From the NCBI RefSeq assembly GCF_038150125.1, contig NZ_JBBVMF010000011.1, positions 104,700-168,699 on the forward strand: a stretch of DNA of 64,000 bases. The letters run 5' to 3'. This DNA comes from SW132 sp038150125. Its GTDB lineage: Bacteria; Bacteroidota; Rhodothermia; Balneolales; Balneolaceae. The translations under genes and the position numbers were made by a program. Below the pieces are notes generated by a model. It had not been told where the DNA came from, ran no database searches, and worked only from the letters and a program-made list of their open reading frames with translations. Below, one piece after another: positions 7,338 to 17,700 of this stretch (position 1 is its first letter; each line of letters starts with the position of its first letter).

Positions 7338-8926
7338 TTCAAAAACAAAAACGGAAAAGCTTAACTCTGAGGGATGGTTCATGTGTAGAGTTCGATTTTC
7401 CAGATTCCTATTGCTTCTCTGAATCTAGGGGGCTCCTAACAGTGCTGAACATAAAGAATCCGATGGGATGGCCGTGTACCGAGAGATGTATAGAGTCTTT
7501 ATTTCAGATAGGCGGAGGAAAGTCTATTGAAACACATGCAAAACGGATTGGCTCACTCGAAGATACAGCTATACTGATCGATCTTCGAAACTCAAGAGTG
7601 GTAGTAATCCGAGGTGGAAGCTCTAAGGTCAAACTTTATCACCGACTTGAATCTGGACGTGTCACCTTGACTACAGATCCTAATTCAACTTGGAAAACTC
7701 TAATCCCTCGAGAAGATATAATAGGATTCTTCTCAGCGGGTTCTCTGTTAGGTCCCTTCGAGATGAGGTGGACTCTTGAAACCTGTTGGAAAGGTGTTCG
7801 CCGTACACCTCCAGCAACAGCGGTCGAAATTAGACCAGCTTCCCAAACTGAAATGAGTTGGGAGATACTTCACGATGATGTAGCATTTGTTACGAAAGAA
7901 GAAGCGTCAGCCGAGCTGCGCAAATTGATTGACCAAACTGTAGCACGAGCAGTAGATGACTCATTATCGTATGGACATCGGGTAGCTTTCGAGGTGTCGG
8001 GAGGAATCGACTCCACAATTGCAACATCACGAGGTTTACTTGCACTCTCCAAAAGGGGGATGGAGGATAAGGCCTTTGGGGTGTCCATTACATATCCATA
8101 CTATGAGTTTCGCCGAGAAGATCGATTCATCTCCGATGTCTATGCAGATCATGGAATGCGGAGGATATCGCTAGATGGCCGGAAACTTCTTCCATTCGCA
8201 GGGGTGAAGAGAACGCCAGTGCACAACATCCCAAACCTCGCTGTTGTTGGTGCTGCTCAGCATACTGCCGTTGTTGATGCCGCAGCGAAACATGGTGCCT
8301 CACTTCTTTTCAATGGGTTAGGAGGAGACACGCTATTTGGGATGGGACCAACGGGACAATACCGTTTTCATGAAGCGCCCCGGCGCCCAGAATGGTTCAC
8401 TCGACGGGGGTGGAAGATAGTAACACATCATTGGAAACAGCTTATTGATTATTTCGATAGTGGTGAAAGGTCAAGTAAGCGTCAGTTCTTCACAGGTGCT
8501 CATATAGACGACGGCTGGGCGGATACCATCATCGCACAGCCCCGCGGGGTAAGGCGACAGTGCCTGTTCACAAATCCGGATATCATCCCATTGGCCGCTA
8601 GGCTTTGGTCACAGCGTCCCAATGGCGCATCCTACAAATCTGTTCTGCGGGAGGTTTTTGCCAAGGATCTCCCTCAATCGATTCGGAGACGAAGACACAA
8701 AATTGCTTATGACGGTTTATATGTTCGTGGTTACCGCTCCGCCTTGCCAGACCTCGAGAAGCTGATTTCCCGTTCGGAAGACGCTCTTTCTGAGGCTGGA
8801 ATAAAAACGCCTCACTTCCTGGAGGCGGTTCATGAAATCGCGCGTGGGGATCTTACAGATGACCGTTTGGTGTCCTCTGTGCTGGCTTGTCTTCTATGGA
8901 TGGAAAAGAAAAATGATCTCTCTTGA
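7334..8926 (+). CDS. Lasso-peptide macrolactam synthetase (C protein, asparagine-synthetase-like)
   Basis: 530 residues. The first ~190 residues correspond to the degenerate glutaminase-like half; there is no N-terminal catalytic Cys2. The ATP-pyrophosphatase (AANH) domain follows, with the PP-loop VSGGIDS at residues 221-227 and NGLGGDTLFG at 327-336. Lasso C proteins adenylate the side chain of Asp or Glu in the precursor and close the ring with the new N-terminal amine. Read alone it could be called asparagine synthase, but the 4-base overlap with a B-type leader peptidase and the preceding small peptide point to a lasso cyclase. No exporter (D), isopeptidase or kinase gene follows. Downstream lies a decayed transposase. 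Confidence 0.82.
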   Translation: MIQKQKRKSLTLRDGSCVEFDFPDSYCFSESRGLLTVLNIKNPMGWPCTERCIESLFQIGGGKSIETHAKRIGSLEDTAILIDLRNSRVVVIRGGSSKVKLYHRLESGRVTLTTDPNSTWKTLIPREDIIGFFSAGSLLGPFEMRWTLETCWKGVRRTPPATAVEIRPASQTEMSWEILHDDVAFVTKEEASAELRKLIDQTVARAVDDSLSYGHRVAFEVSGGIDSTIATSRGLLALSKRGMEDKAFGVSITYPYYEFRREDRFISDVYADHGMRRISLDGRKLLPFAGVKRTPVHNIPNLAVVGAAQHTAVVDAAAKHGASLLFNGLGGDTLFGMGPTGQYRFHEAPRRPEWFTRRGWKIVTHHWKQLIDYFDSGERSSKRQFFTGAHIDDGWADTIIAQPRGVRRQCLFTNPDIIPLAARLWSQRPNGASYKSVLREVFAKDLPQSIRRRRHKIAYDGLYVRGYRSALPDLEKLISRSEDALSEAGIKTPHFLEAVHEIARGDLTDDRLVSSVLACLLWMEKKNDLS

Positions 8927-9039
8927 CAGGCCGAGGTTCACAACCCAGTAAAATTTTACAAGATTGCGTCACTGTTGATCTTATTATGCGCACATTAGCT
9001 CTCAATTTCGTGGCACTTTAAGTGAGTTAAAAACTCTTT

Positions 9040-10090
9040 ATCGCGTTATAAGGTAATATTGACAATCAGTATGCCATTGGTTAGTTCCGATGTACTTTAA
9101 TGATGGTCCCGTCCCAATGTTTTTTTTACTGTCTTCACAAACGCCATAAAGGGAGCAATCTCTGATTCTTGAATCGTAGAATTCCAAAAGGTTAAAATCC
9201 ACGGCTTCTTAGGGTTTTCCTCGTCTAAGAATCATTAAATAGGTTTTTAGCCTGTAGGTCTCTCCGAAATACAGATTTAGATCAAAAGGGCATGTTGCTG
9301 TGGAGATTGGTCCGTCGGTCAACTGATTGGGAGATTTAAAAATATGTATTTATGTCCGCTTAAAATCCACATTAAGCCGTAATTCCCTCTCTCGAACCTC
9401 CTCCATTGTCTTGTTCAATATTGCTTTGGCATGGAAACGATCAATTGTAATCTGTGCGTCTTGAAATGGGACTTCACACCTCAGATATTCGACTGAGCAA
9501 GGTCGATACAGTCCTGGCTTTCTTCTTTGTCGGGGTCTGGTTCGTTTCCAGATAATACTCGATCGAATTAACTGTAGCAGCTACTCTGCCTTCTGAAGCA
9601 TGAGCTATCCGCCACCCATCTATATCTCAGTGATGGTAATGTAGCTGTGGCCTTTGCAGGGGACTCGTTTCATCGAAATCCAGTTGGGTCAACTAGCTAT
9701 GATCGGTCCTTTTGTACGTCTGGCAACCCCATGATCAAAGATCATCGAAATACGATTTTGGTACTTCTGTATGGCTTTCTCTATACGATTGTACGGCATT
9801 TCGTATTCAATATGCATTATACTATGGTCTCATATAGCATCGTAAATCCACTGTCTTTACGTGACTTGGGGACGTTTGCTTATTAGACTTTGCCGTCGGT
9901 ACAATTCAAAAGAGGAACCTTGTAATGGATTTAGAAGGTGTGTTCATAGAAGTCTAAATGGCTCCAGCGGTACTCCATGGTGTCATGAGTGGGACACTGC
10001 TCCCTGGTAGCAGGACCAGAAAATTTGGCTCCTTTTTCAAAACCAAAATCAATGCGTAGAACCTTTAGGTCGTTCTCCTCGACAAAATTT
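9040..10090 (-). mobile_element. Heavily decayed ISL3-family transposase
   Basis: Fragments in several minus-strand frames follow the order of an ISL3 transposase. Near 10070-10020, IDFGFEKGAKF; near 10003-9938, CPTHDTMEYRWSHLDFYEHTF-like (the family's zinc-region motif); near 9680-9640, an ETSxxKGHSYIT-like piece (CKGHSYITI); near 9460-9409, AQITIDRFHAKAILNKTMEE (the DRFH block); near 9275-9234, ETYRLKTYL; then a W/F-rich end. Stops and frameshifts lie between every block, so the gene is long dead. Ends and terminal repeats could not be located. The similarity judgement is from memory of the family. Confidence 0.72.
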
Positions 10091-10301
10091 ACACTATTGT
10101 ATTTTCAGGGTTGCTGCAGGCTTGAGGACATCGAAAAAAAATTGTTACTATTAATTTATTTTCGTTATTAGTGCTGATTGCTTTAGTAAATCAATAGTAG
10201 CACTTCTATATCTTATCACACAAATCAAGATAGAGTCAAATAAATAAGCTATATAAAGCAATCTACTGTTATTATTTGGCCAACAAACATTGCATATACT
10301 T

Positions 10302-10354
10302 GCCTATTGCAGTATTTATGTAATCTTTAAAAGATTACGCTCAATGCAATAGGC
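10302..10354. repeat. Nested inverted repeat
   Basis: An outer 10-bp arm GCCTATTGCA (10302-10311) pairs with TGCAATAGGC (10345-10354). Inside it, GTAATCTT (10320-10327) pairs with AAGATTAC (10331-10338). The result is a two-part hairpin in otherwise empty AT-rich sequence. Its function is unknown; it could be an element end or a structured RNA. Confidence 0.55.
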
Positions 10355-10408
10355 GGCATTTAAGCTAAGTAGAGTGAAAACATCTACTTTCTTCCGGGCG
10401 TACTTACT

Positions 10409-10450
10409 AAGAGCCGTTAAGTGAATGATACCATTTATTTAACGGCTCTT
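10409..10450. terminator. Perfect 12-bp inverted repeat, possible terminator
   Basis: AAGAGCCGTTAA (10409-10420) and TTAACGGCTCTT (10439-10450) are exact inverse copies with an 18-nt loop. The flanks are not strong T tracts, so this may be a weak bidirectional terminator or an end of a lost element. Confidence 0.4.
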
Positions 10451-10693
10451 CTTATTATAGGGAAGCAACACTTTCCTTTTCTTGCCCATATTTCCTGATC
10501 CAATATTTTCTTACCAACCCTCCCTCTAAATCTGAAATAATCAAACTCTCAGTTCGATTCTGGGTGTACAAAGAGGGTACACTTTCTATTTACATTGCAT
10601 GATTATGACATGTAAAAGGCAGTAATGATTTACAGTATTTTAGCTTTCTCTATGGCAAAAAAGTAATAGGTGAAACGAAATAGAAAAGCTGAC

Positions 10694-10945
10694 ATGGGAT
10701 TATATAAGAGACTTGGATTCCAAACTCCCAAATTCAAGCGTCACGAGTGCATAACTGATAAGAAGGGGCAGTCATTTGAAATTCGTTTTTTCGAATGGGA
10801 CTTTGAAAGAGAAGAGCACTACTACTATCCCATGCCGGATACTTTTGCCGGCAAAGTCTACGAAGAGGATGCGGAGCTAACTGATCATCCAAAGAGCACC
10901 AGTATGCTGGCTTATGAGTTGTTGTTTGGGAGGAGAGAGGGGTAG
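10694..10945 (+). CDS. Small hypothetical protein (83 residues)
   Basis: Charged and aromatic (RFFEWDFEREEHYYYP), with no signal peptide or membrane segment. ATG 10694 is preferred; a GTG at 10670 would add eight residues. I do not recognise a family. It stands alone between transposon debris and the first sulfatase, so it may be a fragment of a larger lost gene. Confidence 0.35.
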   Translation: MGLYKRLGFQTPKFKRHECITDKKGQSFEIRFFEWDFEREEHYYYPMPDTFAGKVYEEDAELTDHPKSTSMLAYELLFGRREG

Positions 10946-11136
10946 TTGCTTGACGGGGAAAAGGAGTATCACTGCTTGTAAACCAAGTGTTCAACCGAAA
11001 GGCTACATCTTTCAGATTGGGAGTTATGGTGGCAGTTTGATTTTTATAAATTGGAATTAATATCTAACCTAAAAGGTACAAGTAAATTTTAATGAGTAAA
11101 ATATTATGTAAATCGATTTCACACCTCTAATATGGG

Positions 11137-11256
11137 ATGTACCGAGCGGTAGTATCCCGGATGATTGATTCCGACGGCCGTCAGATTTTTCTGCAGATGA
11201 AAAAAAGCGATATTGATTCCGGAGGGCAAATAGTATTTATCACAATTAAGAAGTAA
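11137..11256 (+). other. Possible C-terminal gene fragment before the sulfatase
   Basis: A 39-codon frame from ATG 11137 to TAA 11254-11256 ends 3 bases before the sulfatase ATG. The text (YRAVVSRMIDSDGRQIFLQM) reads like a beta-rich C-terminal tail of a larger secreted protein. It could be the remains of an upstream operon partner; the family is not recognised. Confidence 0.3.
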
Positions 11257-11259
11257 TTC

Positions 11260-12879
11260 ATGTTAGAAAAAAACAGACTTTATATTGTCGCGGCTGCACT
11301 GGTGTTTCTCGTTTCAGTTTCAATAACGGGTTGTCAATCAGAAGACAAAATCAGTAACAAGCCGAATATTGTTTTTGTATTTACGGATGATCACGCAAGT
11401 CATGCGATTAGTGCCTATGGGTCGGATATCATTGAAACTCCGAATATGGATCGCCTGGCAAATGAAGGTATACTTTTTCGTAATGCTTTTGTAACAAATT
11501 CGATTTGTGCCCCAAGCCGTGCAGTATTGCTTACCGGGAAACACAGTCATGTTAACGGTCAGCTTACAAACGGTCAGGAGTTTGATGGAGATCAGTTAAC
11601 GTTCCCGAAAATTTTACAAGAGGCCGGTTATCAGACAGCCTTGATAGGGAAATGGCATCTGCAAAGTAACCCCACCGGGTATGATCACTGGGATATATTA
11701 CCGGGACAGGGACATTACTATAATCCTGAATTTATAACTCAGGAGAGGACACACCAGATTGAGGGATATGTTACCGATATCATCACCGACAAAGTCATCA
11801 ACTGGATTGATGACAAACAAAATAGTGACCAACCATTTATGGTAAGCTATCACCATAAAGCTCCCCACAGAAACTGGAAGCCACACCCTGATGACCTGGG
11901 AATGTTTGATGACGTAAAAATCCCGGAACCTGAGACACTTTTTGCGAATTGGTCCGGTGAGCTAACTGATGAACAAGCCAGTGAGGATGTTATAGATGTA
12001 GAATTGAAAAATAGAACCTCTGCAGTGGAAACTCAGGAAATGACGCTAATGAATCATTTTTATAAGGGTTGGGATTTAAAATTCCCACCTGATAGTATAG
12101 AAATAGAAACGCGCCACTTAGATCTTTGGAAAAGCAGATACAATAGATTCACTGAAGAACAGAAAGCGGAGTGGGATCAGGTATTCGGTAAGTATTACCA
12201 GGAGTATAATGAAAGTGAACTTGAGGGCGCAGAGCGTCTGAGCTGGATTTATCAGCGCTATATAAAAGATTACTTATCCACAATTAAATCTGTTGATGAT
12301 AATCTGGGCAGATTACTGGATTATCTGGATGAGGAGGGTCTTGCGGATAACACGATTATAATTTATGCATCTGATCAGGGTTTTTTTCTGGGAGATCATG
12401 GATGGTATGATAAACGCTGGATGTATGAAGAGTCACTTCGATTTCCATTGATGATGAGATGGCCTGATGGGATTGAAGCTGGAATCGAAAATAACGATTT
12501 AGTTCAAAATATTGATTTAGCACCAACCGTAGTTGATTTTTCAGGTCTTGATGCCCCTAAAGAAATGCAGGGAATGAGTTTAGTACCACTCACACAAAAT
12601 TTGACGCCTGACGACTGGCGCTCGTCTATCTACTATCACTATTACGAGTTTCCGGGCGCTCACGAAGTTCAGCGTCATTACGGAGTTCGGACTGACAGGT
12701 ATAAACTCATTCACTACTATCAAATTGATGAGTGGGAGCTGTTTGATTTACAGAAGGATCCGAATGAAATTCAAAGCGTATATAATGACTCTGAATACAG
12801 CGAGATAGTGAATGAACTAAAAGCAGAATTACAGCTCTTACGCGATCAGTTTCAGGTGCCGGAAGAGGACTCTTTATAG
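11260..12879 (+). CDS. Lipoprotein sulfatase (S1 family)
   Basis: 539 residues. The signal ends at the lipobox SITGC (Cys25), so it is membrane-anchored and outside the cytoplasm. PNIVFVFTDDHA holds the calcium-binding Asp pair (43-44). The formylglycine motif is CAPSR at Cys83 (SICAPSRAVLLTG). ALIGKWH, SDQGFFLGDHGWYDKR and the ELFDLQKDPNE tail complete the fold. Maturation needs an FGE or anSME enzyme encoded elsewhere. The SDQGFFLGDHGW block resembles the N-acetylglucosamine-6-sulfatase-like S1_11 group; that subfamily is a guess. It is separated from the next gene by a MITE. Confidence 0.9.
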   Translation: MLEKNRLYIVAAALVFLVSVSITGCQSEDKISNKPNIVFVFTDDHASHAISAYGSDIIETPNMDRLANEGILFRNAFVTNSICAPSRAVLLTGKHSHVNGQLTNGQEFDGDQLTFPKILQEAGYQTALIGKWHLQSNPTGYDHWDILPGQGHYYNPEFITQERTHQIEGYVTDIITDKVINWIDDKQNSDQPFMVSYHHKAPHRNWKPHPDDLGMFDDVKIPEPETLFANWSGELTDEQASEDVIDVELKNRTSAVETQEMTLMNHFYKGWDLKFPPDSIEIETRHLDLWKSRYNRFTEEQKAEWDQVFGKYYQEYNESELEGAERLSWIYQRYIKDYLSTIKSVDDNLGRLLDYLDEEGLADNTIIIYASDQGFFLGDHGWYDKRWMYEESLRFPLMMRWPDGIEAGIENNDLVQNIDLAPTVVDFSGLDAPKEMQGMSLVPLTQNLTPDDWRSSIYYHYYEFPGAHEVQRHYGVRTDRYKLIHYYQIDEWELFDLQKDPNEIQSVYNDSEYSEIVNELKAELQLLRDQFQVPEEDSL

Positions 12880-13057
12880 CTGTCGTAGTAATTGTATAAA
12901 ACTGCGAGTAAGCTTTAGGTTTACACTAAGTAATAAATGAAATTACACTCAATCAACCGTAAACTAATTGTTGATTTATCTCCTAAGGTGGATCATATTA
13001 CTTACCCTGAAACTACTACATTTTTTTAAGTTGGGATTCGTGTATATACAAAAATAA

Positions 13058-13457
13058 GGTTCTACCGGAAAGTTTGTGGGTTGATGGCAAAATATGTGAA
13101 TAATCACTCAGAACATGTTCAAAATTTCCCAAAATTATAGGCCATTGCTTTTGCAGATCCTTCTCTTCGCCATCAACGACAATGGCTCGATCAGGATGAC
13201 GCGCTCATTTGTTAGCAGGTGGGCAGCGTGGGTGCATTCGTCGTTTTCAATATCGCCTTGTCGTCACGCCGCCCGACACCCCAGACGAATCATTGTCATT
13301 CTGAATAAAACGGTGGTTTTCCGTTTTGTGAAGAATCTGAAAAAGCAACAGGTTTTGTGCTATAAAATGACTGGAATAATCTCCTTATTGACCACCTGGC
13401 TTAATTAGACCATGTATAGGATTATAACATGTACCCGCAAACTTTACCGGTAGAACC
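13058..13457. mobile_element. 400-bp MITE with terminal inverted repeats and 8-bp target duplication
   Basis: The left end (13058-13081, ggttctaccggaaagtttg then tgggt) and right end (13433-13457) are inverted copies, 24 versus 25 bp, with one indel and one substitution. Exactly outside both ends sits AAAAATAA (13050-13057 and 13458-13465), a clean 8-bp target-site duplication. The interior has no transposase, and small open frames there look accidental. Eight-bp duplications and ends starting GG fit ISL3-type elements, whose decayed transposase lies 3 kb upstream; that link is inference. The right end is only 16 bp from the ATG of the Gfo/Idh/MocA gene, so the insertion separates that gene from the sulfatase and any old promoter. 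Confidence 0.85.
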
Positions 13458-13473
13458 AAAAATAATTTAGAAT

Positions 13474-14727
13474 ATGAACCGAAAGAAATTTATTAAAAAC
13501 TCGATACTGGGCATTGGACTATTTAACATAGTTCCGCGACACGTATTGGGAGGAAACGGCTATACGGCCCCGAGTGACCAGCTGACTAAAGCGGTCATAG
13601 GCGTGGGTATGATGGGAAAAGGACATCTCACCTATCCGGGGGCGCGACTGGTTGCCGTTTGTGATGTAGATCAGCATCACCTGCAGCAGGCGCTGGATAT
13701 CACGGGGCCGGATGTGAAAGGATATACAGATTACCGGGAAGTTTTACAGAGAGATGATATCGATATCGTTCATATCGCAACGCCGCCTCACTGGCACGGT
13801 AAAATGGCGGTGGATGCCGCTGAGGCCGGAAAAGACATCTGGTGTGAAAAACCGATGACCCGCACTATCGGCGAGGGTAAAAAAGTAGTTGAGGCCGTTC
13901 AGCGCAATGGACGTATATTCCGCCTTAATACCTGGTTCCGGTTTAGAGATAATTTTTACGGTATGGGTACACCGGTCAAGCCGATCAAAAAATTAGTAGC
14001 AAATGATGTATTTGGCTGGCCCCTGAAGGTGACTATCAACGAGAGCACCGGCTTTAACTGGAAGTTCAACTGGACCGGCCTGGAAAACCTTCAGCCGGAA
14101 TGGATACCGGAAGATCTTGATTACGACCGGTGGCTGGGACCTGCCCCGGATAAACCGTACAGCGATCACCGCACACACGTCACGTTCCGCGGATACTGGG
14201 ATTACGACGGGGGCGGATTGGGTGATATGGGCCAGCACTACCTTGATCCTGTGCAATATATACTCGACAAAGATCATACAAGTCCCGTCGCCATAACGGC
14301 GGATGCTCCACAGCAACATCCTGACGCAGTGGGCTCGTGGAGGAGAGTTGAGATGACCTACGAGGATGGCTGCCAGATTATCCTCGACGGTGAGAACAGA
14401 GATACCAATGCCGCTTTTATTGAAGGCCCTGAGGGTAAGCTGTTTCGTGGATTTCAGTCAGACATCCCCAACATTCGCCGACTGGCTGCCTCCCTGCCTG
14501 ACCCCGAACCCCAGGTCACCGATTTCAGTCAGGCTGTAAAAAACCGGCAGACGTTTGCCCTGAATGAAGCCAATGGGCATCGTTCGTGCACGCTTGTTAA
14601 TCTCGGCAAAATCGCGGTGCGGCTCGGCCGGAATCTCAAATTTGATCCCGAAACACAAGAATTTATCGGGGACGAGGCCGCCAACCGGCTTATCAATCAG
14701 CCGATGCGAGCGCCATGGAAAATATAG
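13474..14727 (+). CDS. Gfo/Idh/MocA-family oxidoreductase, exported
   Basis: 417 residues. A short hydrophobic N-terminus (NSILGIGLFNIVPRHVLGG) resembles the Tat-like leaders common on these enzymes, but RKK replaces the twin Arg. The Rossmann domain has GVGMMGKGH and DVD; WCEKPMTRT is the conserved EKP with the catalytic Lys; DMGQHYLDPVQY holds the conserved His. Family members oxidise sugars, often at C3, using bound NAD. Its neighbour is a protein with three DUF1080 domains, a group assigned to hydrolysis or elimination of 3-keto glycosides, so oxidation of a glycoside at C3 is the likely role here (inference). Confidence 0.87.
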   Translation: MNRKKFIKNSILGIGLFNIVPRHVLGGNGYTAPSDQLTKAVIGVGMMGKGHLTYPGARLVAVCDVDQHHLQQALDITGPDVKGYTDYREVLQRDDIDIVHIATPPHWHGKMAVDAAEAGKDIWCEKPMTRTIGEGKKVVEAVQRNGRIFRLNTWFRFRDNFYGMGTPVKPIKKLVANDVFGWPLKVTINESTGFNWKFNWTGLENLQPEWIPEDLDYDRWLGPAPDKPYSDHRTHVTFRGYWDYDGGGLGDMGQHYLDPVQYILDKDHTSPVAITADAPQQHPDAVGSWRRVEMTYEDGCQIILDGENRDTNAAFIEGPEGKLFRGFQSDIPNIRRLAASLPDPEPQVTDFSQAVKNRQTFALNEANGHRSCTLVNLGKIAVRLGRNLKFDPETQEFIGDEAANRLINQPMRAPWKI

Positions 14728-14785
14728 AACTTCCCTGCTAATGGACATTCAAAGGATATTAAACCACACAGACCTACGACGCAAA

Positions 14786-17700
14786 ATGAGACTTTCTAAT
14801 TTATCTTGTGTTCTACTAGCGATACTGCTTCTGATCTCCTGCGCACCCTTAAAGAAAGCGACACATAACGGGGAAGAGGATGTAATATCAGCCAACCAGC
14901 TCACAGAGCTTAAGGACCTGGTACAACAACTTCCCACAAATAATAGCACCGAAAATGTCTGGATTAATGAGCAAATTCTGGATATGGGTTCTTCGGCTAC
15001 TCAAGCTCTCGTTGGAATGCTCAAGTCGCCGGGAATCGGTAATGACACCTACGCCCGGTATGCCGTCAACGGGCTTGTGAAGTATGTTTCGCGACCCGGA
15101 GCAGAAGCTGAACGATCTTCTTTTGAGCACGTGCTTCTCTCAGAACTTCAATCCTCTCATCCAGTAGCCGTAAAGATATTTCTAATGGAACAGCTCGAGC
15201 TGGTTGGCAGCAATGCGTCTTTACCGGTCATTCAGCCTTACCTTGCAGATGAACAGCTTTATACTGCAGCGTCTCAGGTACTGCGGAGCGTTAATACTCC
15301 AAAAGCTGAAGCAGCCCTGTTGCAGGCATTACCAAAAGCCACGATTCCCCACCGCGCTGTGTTGATTAAAACCTTAGGTGATATGGAGGCCACGTCATCA
15401 GAATTAGTACGTCAAGTTCAGACGATGGCAAATAGCACCAATGAGAATCTAAAGATTAATGCACTTTACGCCCTGGCCAACAGTGGAAATCCTGATGCTT
15501 CAGAAACAATTAATAATTATGGATCAGTTCAGGACAAGATCCGATTTGCTCATCGACTTGCAGAAGAGGGTTATACTCAACAAAGTGCGCAGGCAGCCAG
15601 GGAGATTTATAATTCCGAACAGCCTGCACATCATCGAATTGCTGCCTTGACATTGTTTCATCAGTCGCAGGACCCGGAATCTCCTGATCTCCTTATGACT
15701 GCTGCAATAGATACCCATGCTGAGTTACGGTCGGCAGCGCTGGATTTAATCCGCGATATCGAAGGGACGCAAATCACCAGTGAGCTCACCAATTTGCTGA
15801 ATCAAGCCAACCCGGAAGTTCGTGCCGATATCATTGAAACACTGGGACAGCGAGGCGACCGGCAAGCCTGGTATATTGTGCAGCAGTACATGCGTGATGA
15901 TAACAGGGAAGTACGTCTGGCTGCTATTGGCGCTTCCACGGCGCTTGGCAGTACGGGCGCCATCGGTTCACTCCTCCGCGCTTTGGATAATGCGGACGAA
16001 GCCAATGAGATCGATGTCGTTAAAAAAGCACTGCTCCAACAACCTTCTCAGGCTCTGTTTTCAACGGCTGAGCAACAGTGGATGAATCTCTCGACACAAA
16101 GCAAAGTGACCCTAATTGAGGTGCTTGCCCAGCGTCGTGGACGACAATATATGGATCAACTGCTCAGTGAGCTTAACACCTTTGACGGCGATGTACGCTT
16201 AGCAACATTTCAAGCCCTGTCAGCCCTGGGTACGCCAGACGATCTCTCCAGGTTTGTGAATCTGCTTCCCAGAGCACGCAATGAAGAGGAGACCAATGCT
16301 ATTCAGCAGGCCATAGCTTCGGTTGCGGCAGACATTCCAGATGAACAGTCACGAACGGAGCCTGTTATAAACGCTCTCGGGCAACCCACCACGGAACAGG
16401 TCCCTGCGCTGCTGGAAACACTCGGAATAATCGGAGGAGAACAGGCCGTTGAGTCGGTTTCCTCCTACACCAGCCACTCCAATACAGACGTACGAGACAG
16501 TGCAATTTCAGAGCTGGCGAACTGGCCGGACGCCCGGGCTATCCAGCCGATCCTGGAAACACTTGAAACCACGGACGCAGAAAAGAGCAGGCGACTACTC
16601 GATGGACTCGCTCGAATTGTCCGGAGTTCACACTACTCGGATACTGATAAAGTCCAATTCCTGGCTGAAGCTGCTGATGCTGTTTCTACAGAAGAAGCAA
16701 GCATATTGGTACTGGGAGCTTTGTCGGGAATTCACTCTGAGGCTTCACTCCGGACAGTTATATCCTTCTTTGAAAACAGCAGTCAGGAAGTTCAAAACAA
16801 GGCCTACCAGGCTGCTGCGGAAATACTGGTGCCCTCCTACCGGTTCTCAGAAGATTTCGATGGGGCAGGCCAGGCACTCTCCGTCCTTGAGGCTGCGACC
16901 GATTCAACAACCAGGCAAAAGGTTATCGGCTACATTCAGGAATTTCAATCACAGCAGGAATTATCAGAAGGATTCAACGCCCTCTTCAACGGAACAGACC
17001 TGACGGGATGGACCGGTGACAAGGAGGCGTACGAGGTACAAGACGGTCAGCTTATTCACCAGCCCGGGGAGAACGGACATCTTTTCAGCCAACAGGAATA
17101 CGGTGACTTCATCCTTCGCTTTCAATTTAAATTAACGCCGGGGGCCAACAACGGCCTGGCGATCCGCGCTCCGCTTGAGGGGAATCCGGCCTACCAGGGC
17201 ATGGAGCTGCAGATCCTGGATAACAGCGCTGAAAAATGGAGCGACCTGGAACCCTACCAATACCACGGATCGATTTATGGTGTTGCCTCCGCTGAACGAG
17301 GACACCTAAAACCGGCCGGTGAGTGGAATACCCAGCAGGTGATAGCCAACGGGGCCCAAATCACCGTGACGCTTAACGGCGTAACAATCCTGGGTGTCGA
17401 TCTTAGTGAGATGGATAACTCAGACACGCCCGATGGTGAGGATCATCCCGGCCTGTCGCGCGACAGTGGACACATTGGCTTTATGGGACATGGTGATGAG
17501 GTGGCGTTCCGTAACATCCAGATCCGCGATTTGAATGTGTATTATCCGAATTATATGGGATCTGAACAGCAAGCTGGAATGAATCATCCGCCGGAAGGCT
17601 ACAAGGCCCTGTTCAACGGAGAAAACCTGGACGGATGGAAGGGACTGGTGGGCAACCCGGATACGCGAGCCGAGATGAGCGATCAAGAACTGGCGGCAGC

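Noticed and set aside
7334..8926. Housekeeping asparagine synthetase
   Set aside because: No N-terminal Cys2 glutaminase, atypical N-terminal half, and translational overlap with a lasso B protein.
9647..10171. Small plus-strand frames after the lasso cluster
   Set aside because: They are antisense shadows of the decayed ISL3 transposase.
10302..10354. Integron attC-like site
   Set aside because: The nested palindrome lacks the GTTRRRY/RYYYAAC core sites, and no integrase or cassette array is near.
13115..13408. 97-codon frame inside the MITE
   Set aside because: Lies wholly within the non-autonomous element, has no similarity to transposases and shows no coding pattern.
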